Shown: positions 10,717 to 19,923, counted from the stretch's first letter. The stretch is DNA of 64,000 nt from Sphingomonas sp. JUb134 (GCF_004341505.2 NZ_SLYP02000001.1:462501-526500); one strand, 5' to 3'. Notes: generated by a model not told the origin, from the letters alone. Program-made: numbers and translations.

Positions 10717-11520
10717 TTACCTGAATTCCTGCTTCGTCGTCGTCTGTGCGGCGGCCGAGGTTCCGGCAGCCGATGCGCCCTGCGATTCGGTTTCGCAAGA
10801 CACGGAGGAGGGTACGGGTCCGATAAAGTGCAGCCATCGGGCGATCGCTTCGCCGACCCGACTGGCCGCTGGTCTGTCGGTCACGCCGACATGTACCACA
10901 TTTTCGCGCCCCAGCGCCAAGGACAATATGGTACGCCCGACGGGCAATTCCAATCCCCTGACGCCACTGCCTTCGCGATCGGACCCGACGCGCCAGGCCT
11001 GGGCGAGCTTGCCCGCCCCGTCGGCACCCGCGTCGGAGGCGTGGTAGAGTGCGTGAAGCTGGCCGCTGCGCGCCGCCTTCACAATCCGCTCGCCACCCGT
11101 CACCAGCTTGCCCGATCGCGCCTCGAGCCCGAGCCGTTCGAGCGCGGCGCGTTGCAGCGCCTGCTCGATTCGGTCGGAGAGGTCGTCGGGAATCGTGATC
11201 GCCTGCGTCTTGAAGGCGCGCGACAGCGCACCCTTCAGCCGGCCCTTGGCGATCGCCGCGTCCAGTGCCGCGCGATCGACGCCGATCCAGGCACCGCGAC
11301 CGGGTGCCTTGGCATGGACGTCGGGCAGCACCTCGCCGTCGGGGGACAGCGCGAGGCGCACGAGCGCGCCCCGCTCACCCGTCTCGCGGGTGAGGATGCA
11401 GCTGCGCTCCGGCCCCTCGCGCGGTTCACGCGGAGGCCGGGGCGTGGCGGGATTGCGCTGTCCGCGGTGCCCGGAGGCGCGCGGGGTTACCGAAGCGGCA
11501 TCATTGCGAGGGTTCCGCAT
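10717..11520 (-). CDS. ylxR: YlxR (DUF448) domain fused to an L7Ae-like region
   Basis: A 267-residue RNA-binding protein of the nusA-infB operon. The first part is the YlxR domain: RSCILTRETGERGALVRLAL and GRGAWIGVDRAALDAAIAKG. The middle (about 120-200) has the alpha-beta layout of an L7Ae/L30e-like domain (LGLEARSGKLVTGGERIVKAA), and the C-terminus is a short unstructured tail. I use the ATG at 11520, which has a GGAGG upstream and overlaps the end of the tautomerase gene by 20 bases. YlxR proteins bind RNase P RNA or act as nucleoid factors in other bacteria; the role here is not known. Confidence 0.93.
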   Translation of the reverse strand: MRNPRNDAASVTPRASGHRGQRNPATPRPPREPREGPERSCILTRETGERGALVRLALSPDGEVLPDVHAKAPGRGAWIGVDRAALDAAIAKGRLKGALSRAFKTQAITIPDDLSDRIEQALQRAALERLGLEARSGKLVTGGERIVKAARSGQLHALYHASDAGADGAGKLAQAWRVGSDREGSGVRGLELPVGRTILSLALGRENVVHVGVTDRPAASRVGEAIARWLHFIGPVPSSVSCETESQGASAAGTSAAAQTTTKQEFR

Positions 11521-11737
11521 GCGCGTCCTCCCTCGCTTGGGGCGTGCCGGCATCGCGATCCGCGATCAGCTGGCCGCCCGCACCATAGTTCTCGGTGGAG
11601 AGCTCGGTGATGTTGATCTGGACGGCGGCCGGGTTCTTGCCCAGCCGCTCGACCAGCGAACGCGTGACGTCGGCGACAATCGCCGCCTTCTGCTCGCGCG
11701 AGGCGGCGCCGGCCAGGCGAATGTCGACGAACGGCAT
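11501..11737 (-). CDS. 4-oxalocrotonate tautomerase-like protein
   Basis: A 78-residue member of the tautomerase superfamily. The N-terminus is MPFVDIRLAG, so the mature protein would begin with the catalytic Pro1; a later AVQINITELSTENYGAGGQ motif matches the 4-OT fold. Its ATG overlaps the nusA stop as TGATG and its 3' end overlaps ylxR. The substrate is unknown, and its position within a transcription/translation operon gives no metabolic clue. Confidence 0.9.
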   Translation of the reverse strand: MPFVDIRLAGAASREQKAAIVADVTRSLVERLGKNPAAVQINITELSTENYGAGGQLIADRDAGTPQAREDAHAEPSQ

Positions 11738-13362
11738 CAGGCCTCGGCCTCCTCGCCGGTGGACGCTTCGGCCGGAGTCTCGTCCGCTTCCTCGTCATCG
11801 AACCAGTGCGCACGGGCAGCCATGATGATCTCGTTGCCCTGCTCGTCGCTCAGCCCGTACTCGGCGAGGATGCCGCCCTTGGGCTCGGAGCGCTTGGCAG
11901 CGTCGTCGTTGCGACGGCGCGGCTCGGCGCGCTTCTTTTCGACCAGCTCGTCGGTGGCGAGGTCGGCCAGGTCGTCGAGCGTCTTGATGCCCGCCTTGCC
12001 GAGCGTGACCAGCATCGCCTCGGTCAGGTACGGCATTTCGGCCAGCGCGTCGTCGACGCCCAGGGCACGGCGTGCCTCGCGGTTCGCTTCCTCGCGGCGC
12101 TCCAGCGCTTCCTGCGCACGGTTCTGCAGCTCGGCGGCGAGGTCCTCGTCGAAGCCCTCGATCGCGGCAAGCTCGTCGACCTCGACATAGGCGACTTCTT
12201 CCAGCTCGCCGAAGCCCTCGGCGACCAGCAGCTGCGCCAGCGTCTCGTCGACGTCGAGCTCGCGTTCGAACATCGCGGAGCGCTCGACGAATTCCTTCTG
12301 GCGCTTCTCCGAAGCATCCGCCTCGGTCAGGATGTCGATCGCCTTGGCGGTCAGCTGGCTGGCCAGGCGCACGTTCTGGCCGCGACGGCCGATCGCCAGC
12401 GAAAGCTGATCGTCAGGGACGACCACCTCGATACGATCCTCTTCCTCGTCGATCACGACGCGGCTGACGTTCGCCGGCTGCAGCGCGTTCACGACGAAGG
12501 TCGCGGTGTCTTCCGACCAGGGGATGATGTCGATCTTCTCGCCCTGCATTTCCTGCACGACGGCCTGGACGCGGCTGCCCTTCATGCCGACGCAGGCGCC
12601 GACCGGGTCGATCGAGCTGTCGCGGCTGATCACGCCGATCTTGGCGCGCGAGCCCGGGTCACGGGCGGCCGCCTTGATCTCGATGATGCCGTCGTAGATC
12701 TCGGGCACTTCCTGCGCGAACAGCTTCTTCATGAAGTCCGGGTGTGCGCGGGACAGGAAGATCTGCGGCCCGCGGTTCTCGCGGCGGACGTTCAGGATCA
12801 GCGAGCGGGTGCGGTCGCCGACGCGAACGGCTTCGCGCGGGATCTGCTGGTCGCGGCGGATCACGCCCTCGGCGCGACCCAGGTCGACCACGACGTGACC
12901 GAACTCGACGCGCTTGACGACGCCGGTGATGATCTCACCCACGCGGTCCTTGAACTCTTCGTACTGGCGTTCGCGCTCTGCGTCGCGGACCTTCTGGAAG
13001 ATCACCTGCTTGGCAGCCTGCGCCGCGATGCGGCCGAACTCGATCGGGGGCAGCGGATCGACGATATAGTCGCCGACGACCGCGCCCTTCTGGAGCTTCT
13101 GCGCCTGGGCGACGTCGACCTGCTTGAAATAGTCGTCGACGGCCTCGACCACCTCGACCACGCGCCACAGGCGCAGATCGCCGGTGTTGGGGTCGAGCTT
13201 CGCGCGAATGTCGTTCTCGGCGCCATAGCGCGCACGGGCGGCGCGCTGGATCGCGTCCTCCATCGCCTCGATGACGATGCCCTTGTCGATCAGCTTCTCG
13301 CGCGCGACCGAATCGGCGATCGCGATCAGCTCGGCGCGGTTGGCGGTAACGGCAGTGGCCAT
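11737..13362 (-). CDS. nusA: Transcription termination/antitermination protein NusA
   Basis: Binds RNA polymerase and nascent RNA to control pausing, termination and antitermination. 541 residues: N-terminal polymerase-binding domain (about 1-125), S1 domain (about 130-200, GEIITGVVKRVEFGHVVVDLG), two KH domains (about 205-345, including VGACVGMKGSRVQAVVQEM and LAIGRRGQNVRLASQLT), and C-terminal helical repeats with an acidic end (EEADETPAEASTGEEAEA). Lies four bases after the rimP stop and overlaps the tautomerase start by one base. Confidence 0.99.
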   Translation of the reverse strand: MATAVTANRAELIAIADSVAREKLIDKGIVIEAMEDAIQRAARARYGAENDIRAKLDPNTGDLRLWRVVEVVEAVDDYFKQVDVAQAQKLQKGAVVGDYIVDPLPPIEFGRIAAQAAKQVIFQKVRDAERERQYEEFKDRVGEIITGVVKRVEFGHVVVDLGRAEGVIRRDQQIPREAVRVGDRTRSLILNVRRENRGPQIFLSRAHPDFMKKLFAQEVPEIYDGIIEIKAAARDPGSRAKIGVISRDSSIDPVGACVGMKGSRVQAVVQEMQGEKIDIIPWSEDTATFVVNALQPANVSRVVIDEEEDRIEVVVPDDQLSLAIGRRGQNVRLASQLTAKAIDILTEADASEKRQKEFVERSAMFERELDVDETLAQLLVAEGFGELEEVAYVEVDELAAIEGFDEDLAAELQNRAQEALERREEANREARRALGVDDALAEMPYLTEAMLVTLGKAGIKTLDDLADLATDELVEKKRAEPRRRNDDAAKRSEPKGGILAEYGLSDEQGNEIIMAARAHWFDDEEADETPAEASTGEEAEA

Positions 13363-13366
13363 GGGC

Positions 13367-13909
13367 TTACCCTTCTACTTCGATGATGTCGTCCGCCCCG
13401 CTCGCGTCGAGCGGCTGGGTGGCGGCGAGGAGCTTGTCGGTGATGGTGAGCTTGGCGTCGGCGACCGCGGCGAACGGGATCGTCATCGCGCGAAACTTGC
13501 GGACGTCGATCGTGATCTGGTCGCCCTCGACGCCGACGAGGTCGCCGGTGAGCTGCTTGCGCCCCTCGATCGGCTCAGCGAGCGTGATGCGCGCTTCCTG
13601 CCCCGCCCAATCGGCAAAGTCCTGGAGCCGCGTCAACGGACGGTCGATGCCGGGCGAGGAAACCTCCAGCCGGTACGCGCCTTCGATCGGATCGCGGCCC
13701 TCGGCCTCCAGCGCGTCGAACACGTCGGACAGGCGACGCGACAGCGTGGCGCAATCGTCGATGGTCAGCTGGCGAGTGTCGGGGCGCTCGGCCATGACCT
13801 GCAGCGTCGGGTCCGACTTGCCGCCGAACATCTTCACGCGCACCAGCGCCAGCCCCAGGGCCTTCGCCTCGGGCTCGATCAGCCGGTTGAGTTCGGCGAT
13901 GTCCGCCAA
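13367..13909 (-). CDS. rimP: Ribosome maturation factor RimP, TTG start
   Basis: A 30S maturation factor, 180 residues, first gene of the nusA-infB operon. Motifs: LNRLIEPEAKALGLALVRV, then RLEVSSPGIDRPLT, then a C-terminal Sm-like domain (ITIDVRKFRAM). No ATG or GTG lies between the start of homology and the upstream promoter, so the likely start is the TTG at 13909 (LADIAELNRL), with a GGAG about nine bases upstream; a frame that stays open to 14497 is antisense noise over the neighbouring gene. The non-ATG start could hold down expression. Confidence 0.93.
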   Translation of the reverse strand: MADIAELNRLIEPEAKALGLALVRVKMFGGKSDPTLQVMAERPDTRQLTIDDCATLSRRLSDVFDALEAEGRDPIEGAYRLEVSSPGIDRPLTRLQDFADWAGQEARITLAEPIEGRKQLTGDLVGVEGDQITIDVRKFRAMTIPFAAVADAKLTITDKLLAATQPLDASGADDIIEVEG

Positions 13910-14040
13910 TCCACGCTCCAGTTCGTTGCGGCCGGCCAAGCGCCGGTCCTTAAGAGTCGGTTCGAACCAAGGTACGCCCCGCCGCCGCCGGACCCGTAAG
14001 GCCCGACCTCGCCAAGGTTTCCAATGTCGAGAACAGCCGC

Positions 14041-14069
14041 GATATAGGGCGTTCGCCGGATCAGGACAA
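14041..14069 (-). promoter_or_regulatory. Promoter candidate for the rimP-nusA-infB operon
   Basis: Minus-strand TTGTCC (14064-14069) and TATATC (14041-14046) separated by exactly 17 bases, upstream of rimP. It predicts a leader of about 125 bases. The 232-base divergent region 13910-14141 contains no gene. Confidence 0.6.
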
Positions 14070-14141
14070 GCGCGAAACGCGCGCCGGGTCTGCGCAACGC
14101 CGCACCGCTGCCTGCGTTGAGGCAGCAACAGGGAGACGTTC

Positions 14142-15311
14142 ATGCATCGCACCATCGCCTGCGCCACCGCCGCCATCCTGGTCGCCGCCTGCGGCGCGCC
14201 CAACGATCCTGCCATTGCCAACGGCAGCGCACCCCAGGCGAGCAGCGCCCCCGTCGCTACGGACGGTCGCCCCTTTGCGGTGACGCCGGTCACCACCCTC
14301 GACTCCCCCTGGGCGATGACCTTCCTGCCCGACGGGCGGATGCTGGTGACGGAGAAAGGCGGGCGCATGCTGCTGGTGCAGCAGTCGACAGGCGGCAACG
14401 CGGTCACCTGGCCGGTGCAGGGCATTCCGGCCGTCGACAGCGAGGGGCAAGGCGCGCTCATGGACGTGGTGGCGGCCCCGGACTTCGCGCGCAGCAATCT
14501 CGTCTATTTCTCGGGCTCGGTGACGGGCGCCGGCGGCAAGGGTGTCAAGCTGTGGCGTGGTCGACTTGTGCATGATGCCGAGCAGGGCGCGCGGCTGGAG
14601 GGCGTCACGGAACTGTTCAGCGCGACGCCCTTCGTCTCGGGCGACGGCCATTACTCCGGCCGCATCGCCTTCGCGCCCGACGGCCAGCACCTGTTCTTCA
14701 CCAACGGCGAGCGCCAGAAGTTCGATCCCGCACAGGATCCCAAGGCGACGCTCGGCAAGGTGCTGCGCCTGACGCTCGACGGCAAGCCGGCGGGCGATCC
14801 CGGCCTCACCGCGCGCGGCTTCCACCCTGCGGTCTGGTCCTACGGCCACCGCAACCTGCTCGGCCTCGCCTTCGATGCCCAGGGCAATCTGTGGGAGCAG
14901 GAGATGGGGCCCAAGGGCGGCGACGAGGTCAACCTGATCCTGCCCGGCCGCAACTATGGCTGGCCCAAGGTCTCGAACGGCAGTCATTACGACGGCCGCG
15001 ACATTCCCGACCATAAGCCTGGCGACGGTTTCGAGCCGCCCAAGGTCTCGTGGAACCCGGTGATCTCGCCGGGCGGGCTCCTGGTGTACACGGGGGCGAT
15101 GTTTCCCGAATGGCAGGGCGACCTGTTCATCGGCGGCCTGTCGAGCGAGGCGCTGGTCCGCGTCGACGTGAACGGCACCAATGCCAGCAAGGGCGACCAG
15201 TGGCCGATGGGCAAGCGCATCCGCGACGTGGAGCAGGGCCCGGACGGCGCGATCTGGCTGATCGAAGACGGCGAAGGCGGCCGCCTGCTGAAGCTGACCA
15301 AGGCGGGGTGA
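14142..15311 (+). CDS. PQQ-dependent aldose sugar dehydrogenase, lipoprotein
   Basis: A soluble-type quinoprotein sugar dehydrogenase (GSDH/YliI family, six-bladed beta-propeller), predicted to be anchored in a periplasm-facing membrane. 389 residues. The signal peptide ends in the lipobox VAAC (Cys17). Family motifs: SPWAMTFLPDGRMLVTEKGGR, GHRNLLGLAFD (catalytic His region) and WEQEMGPKGGDEVN. These enzymes oxidise aldose sugars to lactones, passing electrons through PQQ to the respiratory chain. No PQQ biosynthesis gene is in the window, so cofactor supply is not shown. Confidence 0.9.
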   Translation: MHRTIACATAAILVAACGAPNDPAIANGSAPQASSAPVATDGRPFAVTPVTTLDSPWAMTFLPDGRMLVTEKGGRMLLVQQSTGGNAVTWPVQGIPAVDSEGQGALMDVVAAPDFARSNLVYFSGSVTGAGGKGVKLWRGRLVHDAEQGARLEGVTELFSATPFVSGDGHYSGRIAFAPDGQHLFFTNGERQKFDPAQDPKATLGKVLRLTLDGKPAGDPGLTARGFHPAVWSYGHRNLLGLAFDAQGNLWEQEMGPKGGDEVNLILPGRNYGWPKVSNGSHYDGRDIPDHKPGDGFEPPKVSWNPVISPGGLLVYTGAMFPEWQGDLFIGGLSSEALVRVDVNGTNASKGDQWPMGKRIRDVEQGPDGAIWLIEDGEGGRLLKLTKAG

Positions 15312-15387
15312 GCCTCGGGGGCTCGCGTTGAGCCCCTCCCACCGCGGTTACGAGGGGGAGAGTCCCCCCTGCCGCTCCACCCTCCTC

Positions 15388-15508
15388 CCGTTCGCCTCGA
15401 GTAGCCGTCGAGTAGCTGCGCAGCAGCGTATCGAGACGGCGTACCGAGAGGTCGCCTCCCGGGGCGGTACCTCGATACGCGCCTGACGGCGCTACTCGGC
15501 ACGAACGG
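15388..15508. repeat. Intergenic inverted repeat, family B variant (copy 4)
   Basis: Between the convergent sugar dehydrogenase and hisZ genes. Arms begin CCGTTCGCCTCGAGTAGCC and end CTACTCGGCACGAACGG, with GTATCGAGACGGCG and CTCGATACGCGCC inside. More diverged than copies B1-B3 and mixes family A and B sequence. Confidence 0.75.
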
Positions 15509-15527
15509 GAGAAGGCGAAGGCTTCCC

Positions 15528-16628
15528 TCACCCCAGCGCGACCGGCCCCGCGTCCCCGAGCCGGTGGGTGCACAACTGCGCCTCGGGCGTGTCGTCCGCG
15601 GTCAGCGCTGCCACCGTCACCCAGCCCTCTGCCCTGAGCGCAGCGCCGGTCTCCGCAGGCGTCCCGAACGGCAGGAACAGCCGCCGCCGCGCATCCGCGC
15701 CCACGCCCGCGTCGAGCAGCACGTCGGCATAGAGCGAAAAGCCGACTGCCGGCTCCGCCCGGCCGTCCTCACCCACCACGGCATAGCTGCCGCCGCGGCC
15801 GATCTCCGCGCTGAGGCCGCGCGCGAACAGCGAGAAGCCGACCCAGCTCTGAAATTCGAAGCCATGCCGCTCGGTGGGATCGAGCGTCAGCGCCGCGCGG
15901 CCGCGGATCGCCTCCGCGATCGCCTCCAGCCCGTCGAGTCGGCTGCCTAAGCTGCCGGCGACGTCGCTTTCCCGCAGCCGCGCACGCGCCTGGTCGAACG
16001 GCCCGGCCGCCTCGATCAGCGGCAGATAGGCAGGATCGATCGCCGCAACCGCACCGGCATCCTTGCCATCGAGCGCCGCACGCAGCGCCGCCAGCTGCTC
16101 CGCCGACAGCGTAACGCCCGCGAGCGCGTCGAGCAGGTCCGGCAGGGTGAAATCGACCGACACGTCGGTCAGGCCCGCAGCCGCCAGTGCCTCCACCGCA
16201 ACACTCACGATCTCACGGACGGCAGCCACGCTGTCGAGCCCGATCAGCTCCGCACCGATCTGGCGCAGCGCCCGCCGCTGGGCGAGGTCGGAAGCACGCA
16301 GCCGCAGCACGGGGCCAGCGTAGCACAGCCGCACCGGACGCGGGTGGTGGCCCATGCGGGTGGCGGCGATGCGGCCGACCTGCGCCGTCATGTCGGGGCG
16401 GATCGCCAGCGTTTTCTGCGAAACCGGATCGACGAAGCGCACCGCGTCCTGCGCGCGTGCCGCCTTCAGCCGGCGGCCGAGCGCATCCTCGAATTCGGCG
16501 AGCGGCGGGTCAACCTGCTCATAGCCATAGCTGCGCGCAACCGACAGCACGCGCCCTTCGAACCGCGCGACCGCATCGGCGGCGGGCGGCAGGCGGTCGT
16601 GGAACCCTTCGGGCAAGAGGCCGGTCAT
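15528..16628 (-). CDS. hisZ: ATP phosphoribosyltransferase regulatory subunit HisZ
   Basis: The catalytically dead histidyl-tRNA synthetase paralogue that pairs with short-form HisG in histidine biosynthesis. 366 residues from the ATG at 16628 (MTGLLPEGFHDRLPP). HisRS-like class II motifs remain (AIRPDMTAQVGRIAA and RLCYAGPVLRL) and there is no anticodon-binding domain, as expected for HisZ. The short-form hisG is not in this window. The gene convergently faces the sugar dehydrogenase. A longer frame to 16673 has no better start. Confidence 0.92.
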   Translation of the reverse strand: MTGLLPEGFHDRLPPAADAVARFEGRVLSVARSYGYEQVDPPLAEFEDALGRRLKAARAQDAVRFVDPVSQKTLAIRPDMTAQVGRIAATRMGHHPRPVRLCYAGPVLRLRASDLAQRRALRQIGAELIGLDSVAAVREIVSVAVEALAAAGLTDVSVDFTLPDLLDALAGVTLSAEQLAALRAALDGKDAGAVAAIDPAYLPLIEAAGPFDQARARLRESDVAGSLGSRLDGLEAIAEAIRGRAALTLDPTERHGFEFQSWVGFSLFARGLSAEIGRGGSYAVVGEDGRAEPAVGFSLYADVLLDAGVGADARRRLFLPFGTPAETGAALRAEGWVTVAALTADDTPEAQLCTHRLGDAGPVALG

Positions 16629-16735
16629 CGGAGAACATCCTGTTGGGCGGCCGGGATCGACGCGCCGTCTCATGGCCGGCAGCTAGGGGATGTGCCTGCG
16701 CGCGACAAGCTGGCTGGCAGCGGTAGCGCTCCACA

Positions 16736-16838
16736 ACCTGTACCCCGGCGAAGGCCGGGGCCCAGTTGCGGAGCGCTCGGAGCTTTGGCGCGGACCTGAG
16801 CCGCCATCCCAACTGGGCCCCACCTCCGCCGGGGCACG
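16736..16838. repeat. Intergenic inverted repeat, family C (copy 1)
   Basis: About 103 bases between hisZ and serA. Left arm TACCCCGGCGAAGGCCGGGG then CCCAGTTG; right arm CAACTGGGCCCC then CTCCGCCGGGGC. A second copy lies at 52829-52929. Confidence 0.85.
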
Positions 16839-16854
16839 ATGCTGGTGCGCTCCT

Positions 16855-18432
16855 TTAGAACGCCAGCGCCATCGCCGTGCGCACGCCCGGAAGCGCGCGG
16901 ACCTGGGCGGCGAGTTCCGGCGTCACCGGCTCGTCGACCGACAGCAGCAGGATCGCCTCGCCCCCGGCATTGCGGCGGCCGAGGTGGAAGGTGCCGATGT
17001 TGACCCCTGCCTCGCCCAGCGTGGTGCCCAGGCGGCCGATGAAGCCCGGCGCGTCTTCGTTGACGATGTAGAGCATGTGGCCGGCAAGGTCGGCCTCGAC
17101 CTTGATGCCGAACAGCTCGACCAGGCGCGGCGCCTGGTTGCCGAACAGCGTGCCTGCGACCGAGCGGTCGCCGGCCTCGGTGCGCACCGTCACGCGCACC
17201 AGCGTGTGATAGTCGCCCTCGCGCTCGTTGCGCACTTCGCGCACTTCCAGCCCACGCTCCTTGGCGAGGAACGGCGCGTTGACCATGTTCACCGTGTCCG
17301 AATGGACGCGCATCAGCCCGGCAAGCACCGCGCCGGTGATCGGCTTCTGGTTGAGCTCGGCCGCCGCGCCCTCGACCTCGATCGAAATCGAGCTGAGCGC
17401 GCCATGCGCCAGCTGTCCCACCAGCGAGCCGAGCTTTTCGGCCAGCGCCATGTACGGCTTGAGCTTGGGCGCTTCCTCGGCCGACAGCGACGGCATGTTG
17501 AGCGCGTTGGTGACGCCGCCCGACACCAGGAAGTCGGCCATCTGCTCGGCGACCTGGATGGCGACGTTGACCTGCGCCTCGGTGGTGGATGCGCCTAGGT
17601 GCGGGGTCGATACGAAGTTGGGCGTCCCGAACAGCGGCGACTCCTTGGCCGGCTCGGTAACGAACACGTCGAGCGCGGCGCCGCCGATGTGGCCCGAATC
17701 GAGCCCCGCCTTCAGCGCTGCCTCGTCGATCAGGCCGCCGCGCGCGCAGTTGATGATGCGCACGCCCTTCTTGGTCTTGGCGAGGTTCTCCGCCGAAAGG
17801 ATGTTGCGGGTCTGGTCGGTCAGCGGCGTGTGCAGCGTGATGAAGTCAGCACGCGCGAGCAGCGTGTCGAGATCGACCTTCTCCACGCCCATCTCGATCG
17901 CGCGCTCCGGCGTCAGGAACGGGTCGAAGGCGACGACCTTCATCTTGAGCCCGCGCGCACGGTCGGCGACGATCGAGCCGATGTTGCCCGCCCCGATCAG
18001 GCCCAGCGTCTTCGCGGTCAGCTCGACGCCCATGAAGCGGTTCTTTTCCCACTTGCCGGCCTGGGTCGAGGCATCGGCCTCGGGCAGCTGGCGGGCAAGC
18101 GCGAACATCAGCGCGATCGCGTGCTCGGCGGTCGTGATCGAGTTGCCGAACGGGGTGTTCATCACCACCACGCCACGCGCCGAGGCGGCGGGAATGTCGA
18201 CGTTGTCGACGCCGATGCCGGCGCGCCCGACGACCTTCAGGTTGGTCGCGGCGTCCAGAATTTCCTTGGTGACCTTGGTCGAGGAGCGGATGGCGAGTCC
18301 GTCATACTGGCCGATGATCGCCTTCAGCTCTTCGGGCGTCTTGCCGGTGATCTCGTCCACCTCGACCCCGCGCTCGCGGAAGATCTGGGCGGCCTTGGGA
18401 TCCATTTTGTCGGAGATGAGGACTTTGGGCAT
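16855..18432 (-). CDS. serA: D-3-phosphoglycerate dehydrogenase
   Basis: First step of serine biosynthesis: 3-phosphoglycerate to 3-phosphohydroxypyruvate with NAD+. 525 residues, the long type with a substrate-binding/Rossmann core (VVGRAGIGVDNVD, GAGNIGSIVADRARGL, NCARGGLIDE with the catalytic Arg, and STPHLGASTTEAQ with the catalytic His), an intervening ASB domain (about 315-450) and a C-terminal ACT domain (about 455-525). It lies downstream of serC, separated by a 120-base spacer filled by a family D repeat. Confidence 0.98.
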   Translation of the reverse strand: MPKVLISDKMDPKAAQIFRERGVEVDEITGKTPEELKAIIGQYDGLAIRSSTKVTKEILDAATNLKVVGRAGIGVDNVDIPAASARGVVVMNTPFGNSITTAEHAIALMFALARQLPEADASTQAGKWEKNRFMGVELTAKTLGLIGAGNIGSIVADRARGLKMKVVAFDPFLTPERAIEMGVEKVDLDTLLARADFITLHTPLTDQTRNILSAENLAKTKKGVRIINCARGGLIDEAALKAGLDSGHIGGAALDVFVTEPAKESPLFGTPNFVSTPHLGASTTEAQVNVAIQVAEQMADFLVSGGVTNALNMPSLSAEEAPKLKPYMALAEKLGSLVGQLAHGALSSISIEVEGAAAELNQKPITGAVLAGLMRVHSDTVNMVNAPFLAKERGLEVREVRNEREGDYHTLVRVTVRTEAGDRSVAGTLFGNQAPRLVELFGIKVEADLAGHMLYIVNEDAPGFIGRLGTTLGEAGVNIGTFHLGRRNAGGEAILLLSVDEPVTPELAAQVRALPGVRTAMALAF

Positions 18433-18459
18433 GGGTCGGTCCTTGGAAAGAAGATGCAG

Positions 18460-18536
18460 TGCTCCTGCGAAGGCAGAAGCCTAGAGTTTCGAAACGAGAC
18501 GCGTGTGGCCCTGGGCTCCTGCGTTCGCAGGAGCAC
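18460..18536. repeat. Intergenic inverted repeat, family D (copy 1), inside serC-serA
   Basis: About 77 bases between serC and serA. Arms TGCTCCTGCGAAGGCAGAAGCC and its partner GGGCTCCTGCGTTCGCAGGAGCA form a long imperfect stem. A cleaner copy lies at 41637-41714. Confidence 0.85.
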
Positions 18537-18552
18537 GTCAGAGCGCGCAGGA

Positions 18553-19734
18553 TCAGGCCGGCTTGACCTGTTCCCAGGCCCAGTCGAGCCACGGGCCGAG
18601 CGCCTCGATATCGGCGGTGTCGACGGTCGCGCCGCACCAGATGCGCAGGCCCGCCGGGGCGTCGCGATAGCCGGCAATGTCGAACGCCGCGCCTTCCGCT
18701 TCCAAGAGCGACGCCATCTTCTTTATCATCGCCGCCTGCGCGTCGGCATCCGCATCGGTGACGAGCTTCAGGCAGACGCTGGTGTTCGAGCGGATCGCCG
18801 GGTCGGCCGGCAGATGATCGAGCCAGTCGCGCGCCTCGACGATCCGGCCAAGCGCGGTGGCGTTCGCCGTCGAGCGCGCGATCAGGCCGTTGAGCCCGCC
18901 GACGTGCTGCGCCCATTCCATCGCGAAAATCGCGTCCTCGACGGCCAGCATCGACGGCGTGTTGATCGTCTCGCCCTTGAAGATGCCCTCGATCAGCTTG
19001 CCCCCCTTGGTCATGCGGAAGATCTTGGGCAGCGGCCATGCCGGGGTGTAGCTCTCCAGCCGCTCGACGGCGCGCGGGCCGAGGATCAGCACGCCATGCG
19101 CGCCCTCGCCGCCCAGCACCTTCTGCCACGAGAAGGTAACCACATCGAGCTTGTCCCACGGCAGGTCCATCGCGAACACGGCCGAAGTCGCATCGGCGAT
19201 CGTCAGGCCGCCGCGGTCGTCGGCGATCCAGTCGCCGTTCGGCACGCGCACGCCCGAGGTGGTGCCGTTCCAGGTGAAGATCACGTCATGCTCGGGGCTG
19301 ACCTGGGTCAGGTCGACGATCTCGCCATAGGGTGCCTTGAGCACGGTCGGCTCGATCTTGAGCTGCTTGACCGCATCGGTCACCCAACCCTCGCCAAAGC
19401 TCTCCCAGGCAAGCAGCGTCACCGGCCGCGCGCCGAGCAGAGACCACATCGCCATCTCGACCGCGCCCGTGTCGGAGCCGGGCACGATGCCGATGCGATG
19501 AGTATCCGGGACCTGGAGGAGTTCACGGGTCAGGTCGATCGCGCGCTGCAGCCGCGCCTTGCCGAGCTTCGAGCGGTGCGAGCGGCCGAGAACCTCGGTA
19601 GCGAGCTTCTCAGGCGACCAGCCCGGCGGCTTGGCGCAGGGACCAGAGGAGAAATGGGGGCGTGCCGGCTTGGTGGCAGGCTTCGCGGGTGCGGCAGACG
19701 CACCGGTGGCGGGAACCGAAACTGTATCCGTCAA
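18553..19734 (-). CDS. serC: Phosphoserine aminotransferase, TTG start
   Basis: PLP enzyme of serine biosynthesis: phosphohydroxypyruvate and glutamate to phosphoserine. 393 residues. The start is a TTG at 19734 ([10 protein letters not shown]) behind a GAGGAGA ribosome binding site. Motifs: [31 protein letters not shown], and the cofactor-lysine region [21 protein letters not shown]. This is the longer alphaproteobacterial form with a 20-residue Ala/Pro-rich N-terminal extension. Precedes serA on the same strand; the operon order is serC then serA. Confidence 0.96.
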   Translation of the reverse strand: MTDTVSVPATGASAAPAKPATKPARPHFSSGPCAKPPGWSPEKLATEVLGRSHRSKLGKARLQRAIDLTRELLQVPDTHRIGIVPGSDTGAVEMAMWSLLGARPVTLLAWESFGEGWVTDAVKQLKIEPTVLKAPYGEIVDLTQVSPEHDVIFTWNGTTSGVRVPNGDWIADDRGGLTIADATSAVFAMDLPWDKLDVVTFSWQKVLGGEGAHGVLILGPRAVERLESYTPAWPLPKIFRMTKGGKLIEGIFKGETINTPSMLAVEDAIFAMEWAQHVGGLNGLIARSTANATALGRIVEARDWLDHLPADPAIRSNTSVCLKLVTDADADAQAAMIKKMASLLEAEGAAFDIAGYRDAPAGLRIWCGATVDTADIEALGPWLDWAWEQVKPA

Positions 19735-19791
19735 AATAGTCTCTCCTCACAGAGAGCACGCGCTGCGTTGGGACAGCGTGGCCCGCCGCCG

Positions 19792-19819
19792 GCCCTAGCG
19801 GCGTGCGAGCGCTTGTCAA
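19792..19819 (-). promoter_or_regulatory. Promoter candidate for serC-serA
   Basis: Minus-strand TTGACA (19814-19819), 16-base spacer and TAGGGC (19792-19797), about 60 bases upstream of serC. The -10 is weak, the -35 perfect. Confidence 0.45.
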
Positions 19820-19923
19820 CGCGTTACGCCAATTGGGTAGCTGTTCGGAAAGGCGGCAGGACGAGGCGTGGGCGCCTCCGGCCGGGTGGCGCCGCCCGCC
19901 GGATGTCCGCTACACCCCTCCCC

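Noticed and set aside
13955..13985. GGTTCGAACC resembling a tRNA T loop
   Set aside because: The flanking bases do not form a five-base T stem on either strand, and no acceptor, D or anticodon arms are seen.
17599..19923. Plus-strand frame antisense to serA and serC joined to the extensin-like gene
   Set aside because: Only the part from 19924 has a signal peptide and family motifs. The upstream part is antisense noise.
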